From positions 1 through 11,469 of the forward strand of contig JAPEVF010001288.1 of the NCBI GenBank assembly GCA_029747585.1: DNA of 11,469 bases, in the 5' to 3' direction. A program made the translations under genes and the position numbers. A model generated the notes under the pieces. That model made no database searches and was not told the DNA's origin. It saw nothing but the letters and a program-made list of their open reading frames with translations. Below are positions 1 to 8,473 of the stretch, piece by piece. Numbering within the stretch: position 1 is the first letter of the stretch; each line of letters starts with the position of its first letter. The stretch comes from Pleurotus djamor. Taxonomy: Eukaryota > Basidiomycota > Agaricomycetes > Agaricales > Pleurotaceae.

Positions 1-1206
1 AGATAATAACGCACCATTCTGGCTTGCTTGTGGAATGGATACATATCGTTGACGATATAAAGACCCTAATTCATTCATCTCATCAACGGGGATTCGTGTG
101 GAAGAATTGACACAGACTAACGGTAACTTGAGGGGCCGTACTTCGAGACAAATGAATCTGGATGAGCATCGCAGGGGGAGACGAAGACTTACGCAAAGAA
201 CCCCGATAAACATCGGAAAGCTAAAATGCATCAGAATTCTGTCTGAATGGAGAAGACCGTTGATAAGACTTACCTGTGAAAGTCTTCAGTGTGGGGGAGA
301 ACGTTGCACCAACAAGGAACCCTAATGCGATGAGCTAAGGTGGCGATCAATACTCGATTCACGTAACTAATAGAAAGTGCCGACTTGTGACCAGAACAAT
401 ATGGGGAGTCGCCCATAGCGCCTCATCAGCATAACGGCAAAGATACCTCCCCAACCTGTGATTTTTGATATCTCAGTTGATTTACTCTCTAAATGCACAT
501 AAGGCGCAGATTGAGGAATACCTAGTAGGAAGATACTCCAACTGGAGGAGGCCATCAGGAACGACATAATTGGTATGTTAAAGGAACACACTGACTTGGA
601 GGTCAAGTTATTAATCACACCCGTCGTCGTGTCGTATTGTTCAGCCAAGGCGAATATAGAGGTAATCCCTTGTTGAAGCAAGTTGAGCTTTCAGCGATCG
701 CGACGCGCCGAAGGAAGCCCCACCTATCCCCGAATCGAAGTCCGGCACAATGGCGGCCAAAGTGATGATAAAGAGCTGCAGTGCCTTGCGTCTGTTCGTC
801 CACTGGCAAACAGATGAGAGCTGTCCCATCGGATATGATGAAAGACTTACGTTCTGAGGGTCATTAGGGTCATCTGTCGGTTGGGGCCACAAGACGACGG
901 TGCCATCTTCCGTCAACTTGAGCTTGGCTGCGATCGCCTCGCCCAACTCCACCTTGGCCTCCCTAACGAGATCCAAGTCAGCACAGACGATAAGTGGGAT
1001 GATCAAGACTCTAAACGCGCTCTGGATCGATGATGAGGCGACCAGCATTTGCCTCTGTGGTAGAGTTAGCAAGAAGGACAATTGACTGGAAAGTCTGAAA
1101 CTGAGCGAGACTTGCCATGGTATGAAAGAAGGTCGATCTCCGAAGAGTGGACGCTATCGCTAGCCTCCGACGTTCGCTTCTCGTCGTGCTTGTCTTCGAC
1201 GGACAT
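1..1206 (-). CDS. MFS transporter, N-terminal part (runs off the left edge)
   Basis: A membrane carrier of the fungal major facilitator superfamily; substrate not predictable. Eleven exons join in consistent phase to give 213 residues: 1206-1116, 1054-1017, 958-851, 802-724, 668-596, 541-522, 455-385, 334-274, 220-193, 140-122 and 65-15. The next intron (GTGCGT) starts at 14. The start ATG at 1206 has context CCACATGTC; an in-frame ATG at 1332 would add 42 residues that look like leader sequence. The cytosolic N-terminus carries a WPQPTDDPNDPQNW motif, followed by the first membrane segment (ALQLFIITLAAIVPDF). Then come NNLTSNWSIFLLGWGGIFAV, the loop RRYGRLP that matches the MFS loop 2-3 signature, GFLVGATF, and APQVTGLYIVNDMYPF. 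These resemble a basidiomycete MFS group known to me. Intron 1 appears to be GC-AG. The exon 2/3 join is ambiguous: 1017/958 is GT-AG, while 1021/962 would give PEEAK. About half of a usual transporter is present. Confidence 0.9.
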
Positions 1207-1498
1207 GTGGGATGCAAAAGTATTGATGGGGGAAACGGATTGCGGTTTCTCCAGGTCGCGAACGCAATTTGAAGGTATCGCGCCGCGGAACTTAGTTCTG
1301 AGAACGACCCACCCAGTAAAAGGGAAACTCAAACGCTGAGGGTTCTATGTAGCGTGGGGTTCTTTCATCCTTGAATAGAAGGAAAGTGATGAAGAAATGG
1401 GGAGTGGGGTGCTATTTTCAGAGAGGATATCAGTCAGCTAGAAACGACGAAGGTCCCATTCGTCCACACACACGGACACGCGGCGTGAAGTGAAGGAG
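1207..1498 (-). promoter_or_regulatory. Upstream region of the MFS transporter
   Basis: No gene is visible in these roughly 290 bases. Read on the minus strand, the stretch about 120-200 bases before the transporter ATG is rich in pyrimidines, as fungal promoters and 5' leaders often are. No clear TATA box was seen. The open frame here on the minus strand is simply the upstream extension of transporter exon 1. Assignment as promoter is by position. Confidence 0.35.
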
Positions 1499-1834
1499 TT
1501 ATGGGCCACCATGTTGTGAAATAGTCTGGCAGCGTTCACACGTAAGATTAGACTCATTCAGTCGGTGAGAGAATTGTCCAATTGGAGCCAGCGAGCGACT
1601 TAGCCTGTTGAGTTCATCGTGGGTGTCGCTGTGGCCAAAGGCTAGTGCCTGACGCGGAACGCGTTGTCCACAAAGAAACATTCCGTGCGCGTGGTCATCA
1701 AGCGAGTGATGGCAGCGATCGCAGTGCGTCATATAATTAGCCGCGGAAAAGAGGCACAAGAAGACCTCCTCGTTAAAGACCCTTCCCACTACTGGCACTC
1801 GACCATGGTTGTCCTGAAGAACCGCAGGAACATG
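1499..1834 (-). pseudogene. Possible relic of a SET/MYND-type zinc-finger protein
   Basis: An open frame of about 111 residues ends in TAA at 1501-1499 but has no in-frame ATG; the nearest ATGs are in another frame. Visible pieces are LQDNHGRV, then YMTHCDRCHHSL, FLCG, RQALAFGHSD and SRSLAPIGQF. The CxxC, then about 13 residues, then a further Cys, followed by a Q-A-x-A-F-x-H stretch, resembles the beginning and end of a MYND finger as found in SMYD proteins. The middle of the finger, with the second CxxC and the usual YCxxxCQ, is missing, and no SET motifs follow. It lies between the esterase's 3' end and the transporter's promoter. I infer a decayed or partly deleted gene. It could also be a short expressed protein whose 5' exon I have missed, or chance. 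Confidence 0.35.
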
Positions 1835-2040
1835 TCAAGCGAGCTCAAATATTTCACACCGGCAGCGTGAATATTGAAGGATGGGATTGTGGAACTGGGC
1901 TTGTCAGGCCACCTTCAAATCCGAGAGTGTGTTGGACCATAAGCGACAACAGGAGGCCACTACAAAGGGCCCAACGAGAATACGAATGAATGAGAAGACA
2001 TTGTGGATGTGAGCGACACGAATTCTTGGCAGAAGGCGTC

Positions 2041-4249
2041 CTAAAGTCCGAGGGCTTTGAGGTTGGAAAGAATAAAATCGATCTTCTCAGAACGGTAGTT
2101 ATCAGAGACAACTCCCATTTCGTCGCCATCGAGTCGCAAGGCCACCTATTCTGAGTCAGGTACGTGAAAAACGAACGCGGGAAGAAGACAAACCTGGGAA
2201 TGTGATGTATATCGAGGCCAGGTATCCCCTTTCCAGTAATCAGTGTGAAGCAGGAGTGCAGAGGGGGAACACTCACGAGTGCTTCCAATGCCATCGTTAG
2301 GAGTCTGGGTGTAAGCAAAGGATAACCAGTAGTCCATCATCTGGACGGATAGGCGACGACTGGAATCTGAGACAGGTGCTTGAGGCTGCCCGTATACGAA
2401 GGGAATATTGGCACTATGAGCAACTATGGAAAAGGTATGTAAACGGATCCATTTGAAGGAGTGAGACACAAACCTCCCCAACGCGGTATTGTCGATTCCT
2501 GCCTCTGAGTGAAAAAGTATGTGTACAACGGAACACGGGCTTTGCCCAAGGCCTTGTTGTGATGTCGAACAGAGGACACCATCATGAGATCGCCAACTGG
2601 GAAAGCTATGTCAGCAGAATAGCTCTAAGGAGGGAGACCTTTCTCACGTATAGCAGCCATGCGTTTGACCTGACTGTCGAATCCAAAGGTCTCGTTGCCA
2701 GTATTATAAGGAGACCCAAGAGCCGGGATATCGGGATATAACTCGAAAATTGTGTCGATGAATTTGTTCAAGGCACGAGGATTCCGAGCTGAACCAGCAT
2801 AAAGCCCGACGATGTAGTCTCTGATCTGTTGTGTTGAGTTGGTCGCTGTTGGAGGGAACATCGTGCCTAGAGAATAATGTTCAGCCAAATCAACAATGAG
2901 CGAAGGACGGAGACTAACCCTCGTCAAGGTTCAGGCCTGTTATGATGGGGAGATTGACGAATTTACCCTGCGAATTAAGGCGCGAGGGTAGATCAGGAAT
3001 GACGCCTCCAGGTCCGTCTACACAAGGGAGGTAGATCAGGGGAACCCCTCTCCTTGAGACTGCGAGGGTTGCATTGATGGCATTGTCAGACGAAGGGACA
3101 CGTAAACATGCCCAGTCAGTAGACTTTCTACGGGAGGTTGCACATCCCGCGGCCTCGACGAAACGCTCCCATGCATCGCTACGCATATCGGGCTGATTAC
3201 CGGAAGTCAACAAACCCCCGGAATGGAGGATCTAAGAAAGCGGTGATAAGCCCTCTAGGTACAGCAGACGACTCACAGGAAGTCACTTACAACGCCCTTC
3301 GCCAGTTGCTTCACTTTGGGATTGAGAAGGTGGGCGGCTATTGATACTGCACCAGCGCTTTCCCCAAATAACGTTACCTATAAACCAGTCTCGAGACCGA
3401 AACTCGAAGCGGACCAAGATAGACGGACCTTCCGTGGATCGCCTCCAAAGGCGGCGATGTTGTCATGTATCCATTCCAAAGCCACCATTTGGTCCCGCAG
3501 GCCGAGGTTAAGGATACCCTTCCTGGCCGCTTCAGATCCTTGTGGAAATCCAAGGGGACCAACTCGGTAGTTGAGGTTGACATATATAATCGGGGTACCC
3601 TGGGCACAATAAGTAACGTGATTAGACGCGTCGAAAACGAAGAGCCTACCCGAGAAACACTATGAGCCACAAGGTTTGTGGCATTGAACTCAGGGCTCGA
3701 CGATCTGCCAACTGTATAGGCCTCGCTTAGTAACGACGTCGAAATCGGGAGGAACGTGCGTACAAAGGAAGCCACCTCCATGGAACCAAACCATCACGGG
3801 ATACGCGGAATGACCATTGGTACCAAGGGGCCGTTGGATGTTCAACGTCAGACAATCTTCAGAGAAAATGATATCGGGGGTCGCATACTGTGGCGAAACC
3901 ATTAGTTCAGGGCGAAGAACAATCAGAAAAAGGTTCCGTTGGACGCACAGGCTGAACACATGCCGGACCGAAATCACTTGCATTAAAAGACTTCGTTCCA
4001 AACGATTTCAGGGGATGAGGGCGATTGAAGCGCAGTGGCCCAACTGGCGCATGCGCATATGGAATCCCTGTGAAAGTCAGTCAGAAATTTCCAGGATGAT
4101 GGACCAAAGTACTCACCTCGAAAAGCCTCTTGATCAGCATACTCGAGCAATCTCCCGCTAACCGTGGTGCCTTTGACTTTCACAGATGGTGGAGACGCCG
4201 TGCAGACAGCCGCACCCAGAAGGATGGAAACTAGAGCAAGCAAACGCAT
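2041..4249 (-). CDS. Secreted type-B carboxylesterase/lipase (complete, 12 exons)
   Basis: An alpha/beta-hydrolase that cleaves carboxylic esters, probably outside the cell; the exact substrate is unknown. Exons: 4249-4117, 4067-3949, 3887-3764, 3711-3650, 3599-3429, 3377-3291, 3231-2919, 2866-2648, 2596-2474, 2423-2277, 2228-2194 and 2145-2041. All phases agree and give 545 residues plus TAG, the usual length for fungal family members. A signal peptide (MRLLALVSILLGAAVCTA) opens the protein. Family marks are EDCLTLN (about residues 94-100), the oxyanion-hole HGGGF (120-124) and the nucleophile elbow GESAG with Ser210. The acid is Glu336 in NLDEG, and the catalytic His453 lies in VAHSANIPFVYG. 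The C-terminus has WPRYTSHSQ. Introns are 48-66 nt and are the best-supported splice set in the window. For exon 9 the acceptor CAG at 2599-2597 was preferred because the alternative gives a 42-nt intron. No truncation or missing catalytic residue was seen. Confidence 0.95.
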
Positions 4250-4295
4250 GGATCAGTCCTGGGGTGCTTCAAAAAGTGCGAGCCCAAATCCCAAA

Positions 4296-4326
4296 CCATT
4301 ATATACCGTTTATTTTGATGACGTCG
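4296..4326 (-). promoter_or_regulatory. TATA box and ACGTCA half-site upstream of the esterase
   Basis: On the minus strand TATATAATGG lies at 4305-4296, about 50 bases before the esterase ATG at 4249, a sensible place for a core promoter. Just upstream, TGACGTCG at 4319-4326 on the plus strand (minus strand CGACGTCA) is one base short of the CRE/ATF palindrome TGACGTCA. A bZIP site is possible; the sequence gives no further support. Confidence 0.5.
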
Positions 4327-4731
4327 GTCAGTCACGACCAGCCTCGGGCACCTGATTATTGAAAGGATTCTGCAAGGAATTTCTGCAGCATTATCTTCTG
4401 AGTTTAGTTCAGGACGCCAGGTCCAAACTGCCAATGAGCGGCGGAAGCTTTTCCAAGGATGTAGCAACGGATGCGTTTCTGTGGATGCGTCGCGGCAGGA
4501 AGAAAGTGGTTTATCATCATCGAAGTGGGGAGATGTGGCTTGTGGATGACGGAGAGCTTGATCATGGTATGGACGCGACTTCGTCCCGAGCTTCCAGTCG
4601 GGCGATGAAGCTGAGTGCGAAAGCCTGGGCGGAGCCTCGAAACTAACTCCTTTATCATCCCTGAGAGCACTCAGTTCAGGCCCAAGGCTCGCCGTCAAGT
4701 CAGTAGAGCTCAGATTTGGCATGTAGTTGAA
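4327..4731. other. Stretch without a supportable gene
   Basis: About 400 bases between the esterase promoter and the presumed 3' end of the Ser/Thr-rich gene. Both strands contain open frames, 163 codons on the minus strand (4722-4231) and about 95 on the plus strand (4359-4646). Neither shows a recognisable motif, signal peptide or splice partner, and the minus-strand one runs through the esterase's TATA box and start. I see upstream regulatory sequence at most. Confidence 0.4.
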
Positions 4732-4785
4732 GTATATACATACATATTTAATCGTGTACGATGTACATTTGAAATGATAAATAGT
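4732..4785 (-). terminator. AT-rich putative 3' end region of the Ser/Thr-rich gene
   Basis: This is the most AT-rich patch between the two genes. Read on the minus strand it holds TATGTATGTATATA, similar to UAUGUA-type polyadenylation efficiency elements known from yeast, preceded by TTATTTATCATTTC. It starts about 145 bases after the stop at 4928, a plausible length for a 3' UTR. The call rests only on composition and position. Confidence 0.3.
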
Positions 4786-4927
4786 CTATGTCAAAATCGT
4801 CCGTGCTTTCCCGTTCTCAGTTCCAGCTAAGTAGATACATTGGCTTGCGTTGACTTCGAGCCCTTCCAGCGGTGCGGGGACCGCAAGATTGTTATGCGTC
4901 TCATACTATAAGTGTTCGACCCCTGCT

Positions 4928-5953
4928 TCACCAAGAGCTTGCCCCCGTCACGAGCCAACCAACAAGAAGGCCTACACACAACAGCCCCCGCGTAGACCTG
5001 CAACGCAATTTCATACCCGCAGAATCCTGCTGGAGACCGGACGTTCCTGCACTTTCCGTCGACGCTACAGTCGCTGTCACTATGACCACCGTCGACCTAA
5101 GGACTGTGGAAGTCGATGGTGGGGCTGTGGTGCTTGTTTCCACTGTGACTGTCGTTTCCGTCGAGGATACTGGTGGAATAATGATGGATGTGGAAGTCTC
5201 CGTAACTGCAGGCCCTGTTACAGTTTCGGTCGGTTCGACTAGCGAAGTCTCGACGATGGTCGACGTCGGCAAAGGAATGATTGTGTTGGTATTGATTGGC
5301 GGTTGGATGGGTGTTACGTCCACCGTTGGCGCGGCCATCGTCCTCCACTGAGGCTTGCTTGTGTGGGTGAGCGAATTGTGGGTTCACGAGATTACAACGC
5401 TGTTGGCTTTGTACTCATGGTGTGGTTGTAGGGTGGGTTGGACTCCTTTGATCACCCTTCGACCCGAGTTGCTGTCTGCACTGCCGAAGTGATGTTGATT
5501 GGTCTGCTATCGTCGTCGAGATAGGACTGATCGGAGGCAAAGTACTATGGAAACTGAAGACCATTTGAATCTGGGATTATTCTCGTTGATGACATTGGAG
5601 ATTGGAGAGCTAGCGTACTGGATCAGGCTTTGAGCTCGCCTGGTAAGTCAATCTTTGAACAACAGCGAACGGGGAAGTACATGATACATCACGGACCCGG
5701 TTGCAGACTCCAGTGAATCATCAGCTCCATCTCCTTGACGTACCAGTTCGCGTCCTTGTGTGTCCTTGAGCTTAATCGGCTCGGAGATACACGAACCGCA
5801 ATGAGCGTAGCGTTTCCACGGCACCATCGACACCTCCGTTGATAGACCCACGATCATGGTAACGCATTCAGGGGGAATCAGGAGGTTCGTTACCTGAGTG
5901 AGGAGAACTCGGCGCGTTAGAATCTTCCATCGCACAGGATGATGCGAAGGCAT
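4928..5953 (-). CDS. Ser/Thr-rich, GPI-anchor-like surface protein (5' exons uncertain)
   Basis: Function not recognised. The last exon (about 5357 or 5342 to 4928, stop TGA) encodes roughly 140 residues dominated by Thr, Ser, Pro and Val. It ends in TRGLLCVGLLVGWLVTGASSW-type hydrophobic sequence after small residues (QQDSAG), as in GPI-anchored proteins. Going upstream, phase-compatible pieces are 5544-5456 (QSYLDDDSRPINITSAVQ, with an N-glycosylation site NIT), 5639-5594 (RAQSLIQYASSPISN) and 5833-5697 (with RYAHCGSCISEPIKLKD). The introns between them are 57 nt (GTCCGT donor) and 49 nt (weak GTCATC donor). A further exon 5953-5894 may hold the start ATG, joined by a 60-nt intron. Two weaknesses: no signal peptide was found, which a GPI protein should have, and the intron before the Thr-rich exon would be about 98-113 nt, unlike the rest. 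A frameshift, a missed exon or two separate genes are possible. The Thr-rich exon is the firmest part. Confidence 0.4.
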
Positions 5954-5957
5954 ATAT

Positions 5958-6302
5958 TACGCACGGATAAACGCTAGCACAGATATTGAGGAACGAGATA
6001 GCGACGCAAAGGGTATGCAAAGAAAATGATGGAAAGAGATGCAAAGAGAAAAAAAATATGGAGAAACCGTATCATGAGAAACCATAAGACCCAAAATATG
6101 CCCAAAAATATGCCCCAGAATAAGTATGCCCAAAACGGAGAAAAGGAAAGCACGTAGACGACAAGAAAACCCAGCTGGCAGAAGATGTAACAGCACAAAA
6201 ACCCGAAAAGCATAAAGAGGTCGATGGGTATCATAGAAGTACGATGGTATCCGAGCAGCAGCCTTCATCATTAATTCATTATCTTCATCGTCATAATCGG
6301 CC
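5958..6302. other. Intergenic/3' region of the membrane-protein gene
   Basis: This stretch lies downstream of the stop codon at 6303 on the minus strand and is T-rich on that strand. It holds an 86-codon, very hydrophobic minus-strand frame (6234-5974, starting MIPIDLFMLFGFL) and an overlapping frame that is acidic near its middle. The hydrophobic frame is rich in Phe, Leu and Ile because the strand is T-rich, so it is probably a by-product of a 3' UTR. I cannot exclude a small membrane protein. Confidence 0.35.
6062..6134 (+). repeat. Short direct repeats (GAGAAACC x2, TATGCCC x3)
   Basis: GAGAAACC occurs twice, 15 bases apart, at about 6061-6083. Downstream, TATGCCC occurs three times, at about 6097, 6110 and 6125, each followed by a C or an A-run. 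These are small, imperfect repeats in AT-rich non-coding sequence with no known function. Confidence 0.5.
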
Positions 6303-7530
6303 TCATCGCCAAACGTGGCTCGGGCGTGGAACGTTCCTCGAGAGCGGGGATGCTGCGACATATTTGGTCGAGCGCAGCGGGGTAATCGTGGGTGATGCAA
6401 TGGTAGAATGGGGGTTTCGCGCAGGACGCAGTGATGATTTGACCTTTGGATTTCGGGTATGCCTTGGCGTTGCTATGTTTTCGGCCTGATGTCGGGAAGA
6501 AGGAGGTCGAGGAGGAGTAGGAGCGGGTGTAGGAGCCGCTGGAGGGCGAGGGCGCCCTTTGATAGCTGGGATCCGGCGTAGAGAAGAGGAGGTAGGAGTA
6601 GGAGCACCCTTCGATGAAGGTCGAATGGGAGTAATAGCCGGTGTAGCGGCAGGAGGAGCCTGGCGCGAGATGAGAGGAGTTCGTGAAGGTCGAGATGCTT
6701 TAGAAATAGGCAAAGGCGAGGATGCATGTTTATCAAAAGCGCAAGGAGTGGTAGCTTTAGGAGCGATAGCGGAGAGTTCGACTTCAGCGGTAAGAGCTTC
6801 AGCGAGTATGGTGTCGTTGGTGATCACCGGGAGGCATTCTGCGTTGAGGCAGCGGACCTCGATGTCGAGGTCAAACACAGCCAAGACACAATCGTAGATT
6901 TCGTCATTATCGTCATTATCGTCAGACTTGTCGTCGTCGTCAATGTCTGCTTTGAAAGCAGAGATGAGGCCGAATGTTGGTAGCGAGGGCATAGAAGTGA
7001 TGGCGGAAGGAAGGGGGAACGGTTCCTCAGCGGCGGTGGCGACGTCGGTAACGTCCACTTCTTCGTTGGATGCGGACTGAGATAGGAGATCGGCGTGCAT
7101 TTCAATGGCATCGAGGACATCAACGACAGCGGTATATCGTTCTGGCTGACACAGTAGAGTAGGCATCGTTGAGGGGACGACGCGAATGTCCAGTGTCGTT
7201 GCGATATCTTCCTCTTCTTCTAAATCGAGGGTCTCATCGTTCTGGGCCTATATCATGCTAAAATGTGAGTATGGAATCAGCAGGGGGAGGAGGCAGGGTA
7301 CGAACCTCGAGGTCAACTTCAACCTTCGTATCCTGAGAGACCCCTGCATCGACAGGGGCTCTACCTTGATATCGACGAAGACGGGGGATGACTTTGACCA
7401 GGAGGAAGAGAGCACCGACAGCAACACTCGAAGCGACCAAGGCAATCCCAATGAGGAGAGGGATCCTCATACTGGGGCTAGCGACGGGAGAGGCAGCGAC
7501 AGTAGCAGATAGGAATGCGAAGGCAGGCAT
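6303..7530 (-). CDS. Single-pass membrane protein with acidic run and Pro-rich tail, function unknown
   Basis: Two exons, 7530-7306 and 7247-6303, joined by a 58-nt GT-AG intron in phase 0, give 389 residues. An alternative acceptor at 7241 would drop two residues. The start ATG sits in an ideal context (CCACCATGC). Residues about 23-45 form one hydrophobic helix (IPLLIGIALVASSVAVGALF) followed by a basic patch (KVIPRLRRY), suggesting a membrane anchor with a cytosolic C-terminal side. The second exon begins with an acidic stretch (DLEEEEDI). A run of Asp at about residues 175-191 (IDDDDKSDDNDDNDE) comes next, and from about 257 to 330 the protein is rich in Pro, Ser, Thr and Arg and looks disordered. 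No enzyme motif was seen. Just past the stop, another frame reads as an acidic peptide (DEADYDDEDNEL), so the true C-terminus may differ if there is an unseen intron or sequence error. Confidence 0.75.
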
Positions 7531-7610
7531 GGTGGCTGGTATGTTGTTGATAGGGATGCTGATAGTATGGGTTCAAAGTACTGGGGAAGCGATATCTGCG
7601 AGAGAGATGA

Positions 7611-7620
7611 CTTTATATCG
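7611..7620 (-). promoter_or_regulatory. TATA-like element of the membrane-protein gene
   Basis: CGATATAAAG on the minus strand lies about 80-90 bases before the ATG at 7530. The bases between are pyrimidine-rich and include short CAACA/CACC runs typical of a fungal 5' leader. The call rests on motif and distance only. Confidence 0.4.
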
Positions 7621-7763
7621 GCAGCGGAAGATGTGGCTGACCCGCGACCAAGTGTCGTTTTCGATAGGGGAGTTAGGGAAAGGAGTCATCGTCGGAAACC
7701 TCACCATTCCTCCGAAGTTTGACAGATTCTCAATTGCTCGGTAAGAAAGGCATAAAATATAAG

Positions 7764-8154
7764 CTAGAGCTCATCCCCACTTCTCTGACTGCAGAAAATC
7801 TCAGCGGCCTTGACATTGAGCAATAGATGAAACCGTGAAGACTTTTCAGGGGGCTCCTGATTTGCTCACCTTGGGTGCTGGATGCCTGTGTATGTCAACC
7901 ATTACCTGAGAAGCTCGTAATATACGGCACACGAGCGCGTGGTTGCGACCATATTTCCTACCTTGATCTGTCATCGTCCGCTGGCCCTCCTCAAGCATCG
8001 GCGTCCGAGCAGGTCCTATTTGGTCAAGCGGAATCAGTTGGCCTTTAGATCTATACAAGAACAAATACAGAAGGAAATACGCCAACCGTGGTCCGTCGTC
8101 GCAACCTAACGTCAGGCCTTGGTCTCTAACGACGACCTCGAGCCAGAAATCACC
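7764..8154 (-). CDS. Unrecognised gene, 3' exons
   Basis: I do not recognise this protein. Four pieces join in phase through introns of the size used elsewhere here. They are 8154-8111 (open from after a TGA, includes FWLEVVVRDQGLT), 8050-7962 (SKGQLIPLDQIGPARTPMLE and on), 7913-7870 (SQVMVDIHRHPAPK) and 7808-7764 (AAEIFCSQRSGDEL, then TAG). The introns are 60 nt (GTTAGG...TATAG, with a pyrimidine-rich end), 48 nt (GTAGGA) and 61 nt (GTGAGC). The frame also stays open from 8154 to 7846 without splicing, so retention of some introns cannot be ruled out. No convincing start was found; minus-strand ATGs near 8242 and 8281 belong to a frame with no clear join. It faces away from the plus-strand gene at 8474 and may share its promoter. 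A chance chain of signals is the main alternative. Confidence 0.4.
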
Positions 8155-8365
8155 TCAAACTCGACTGTCTTGGCTGGATTCTAGCAAAGGGGGACCTTTG
8201 GATAGGTCGATATCTGCCTGCGCGTGAGTTGACTGTGTTCATGGCTTTGGTCCCTTCTCTTGCGACTCGTGTACTCAACATGAGGCGTTCAATTTCAGGG
8301 TTTTCCTCACTTCGCCGCCATTCCACTTCGCCAACTGCGCTATCGCTACAGTCTATACTGCTCAA

Positions 8366-8473
8366 ACCCTTCTATCTGCACTTATACCCATTCCTTTGTC
8401 ACAATCATTGTAATCGGCCTTGTCTTTATCCCTTCCTGATCCATTTTCGTCACGCTGGCCTACCCTCCGTTCA
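8366..8473 (+). promoter_or_regulatory. Pyrimidine-rich leader of the coiled-coil gene
   Basis: The 100 bases before the ATG at 8474 are rich in C and T on the coding strand, the usual look of a fungal core promoter and 5' UTR. A small inverted repeat, ACAATCATTGT, lies at 8401-8411. No TATA box was seen. The region may also serve the divergent minus-strand gene ending at 7764. Confidence 0.4.

Noticed and set aside
4231..4722. Minus-strand 163-codon open frame upstream of the esterase
   Set aside because: It runs through the esterase TATA box and past its ATG in another frame. No motif, signal peptide or splice signal supports it.
4872..5351. Plus-strand 159-codon Val/Thr-rich open frame
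   Set aside because: It is the mirror of the Thr-rich minus-strand exon. The minus strand makes better sense, with a mucin-like composition and a GPI-type tail, while the plus frame has no start context or splice partner.
5642..5706. Plus-strand intron-like segment with a strong GTAAGT donor and TTGCAG acceptor
   Set aside because: The flanking plus-strand exons stay open only briefly and have no recognisable protein or gene around them. The same place fits a minus-strand intron with coding-looking flanks.
6559..6983. Plus-strand frames opposite the membrane-protein gene
   Set aside because: They lie antisense to a two-exon gene with a good start context and a clear membrane helix; their repeats are complements of its Asp and Pro codons.
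7388..7744. Plus-strand 118-codon frame
   Set aside because: It is antisense to the first exon and promoter of the membrane-protein gene. The ATG has no supporting context and the peptide shows no family features.
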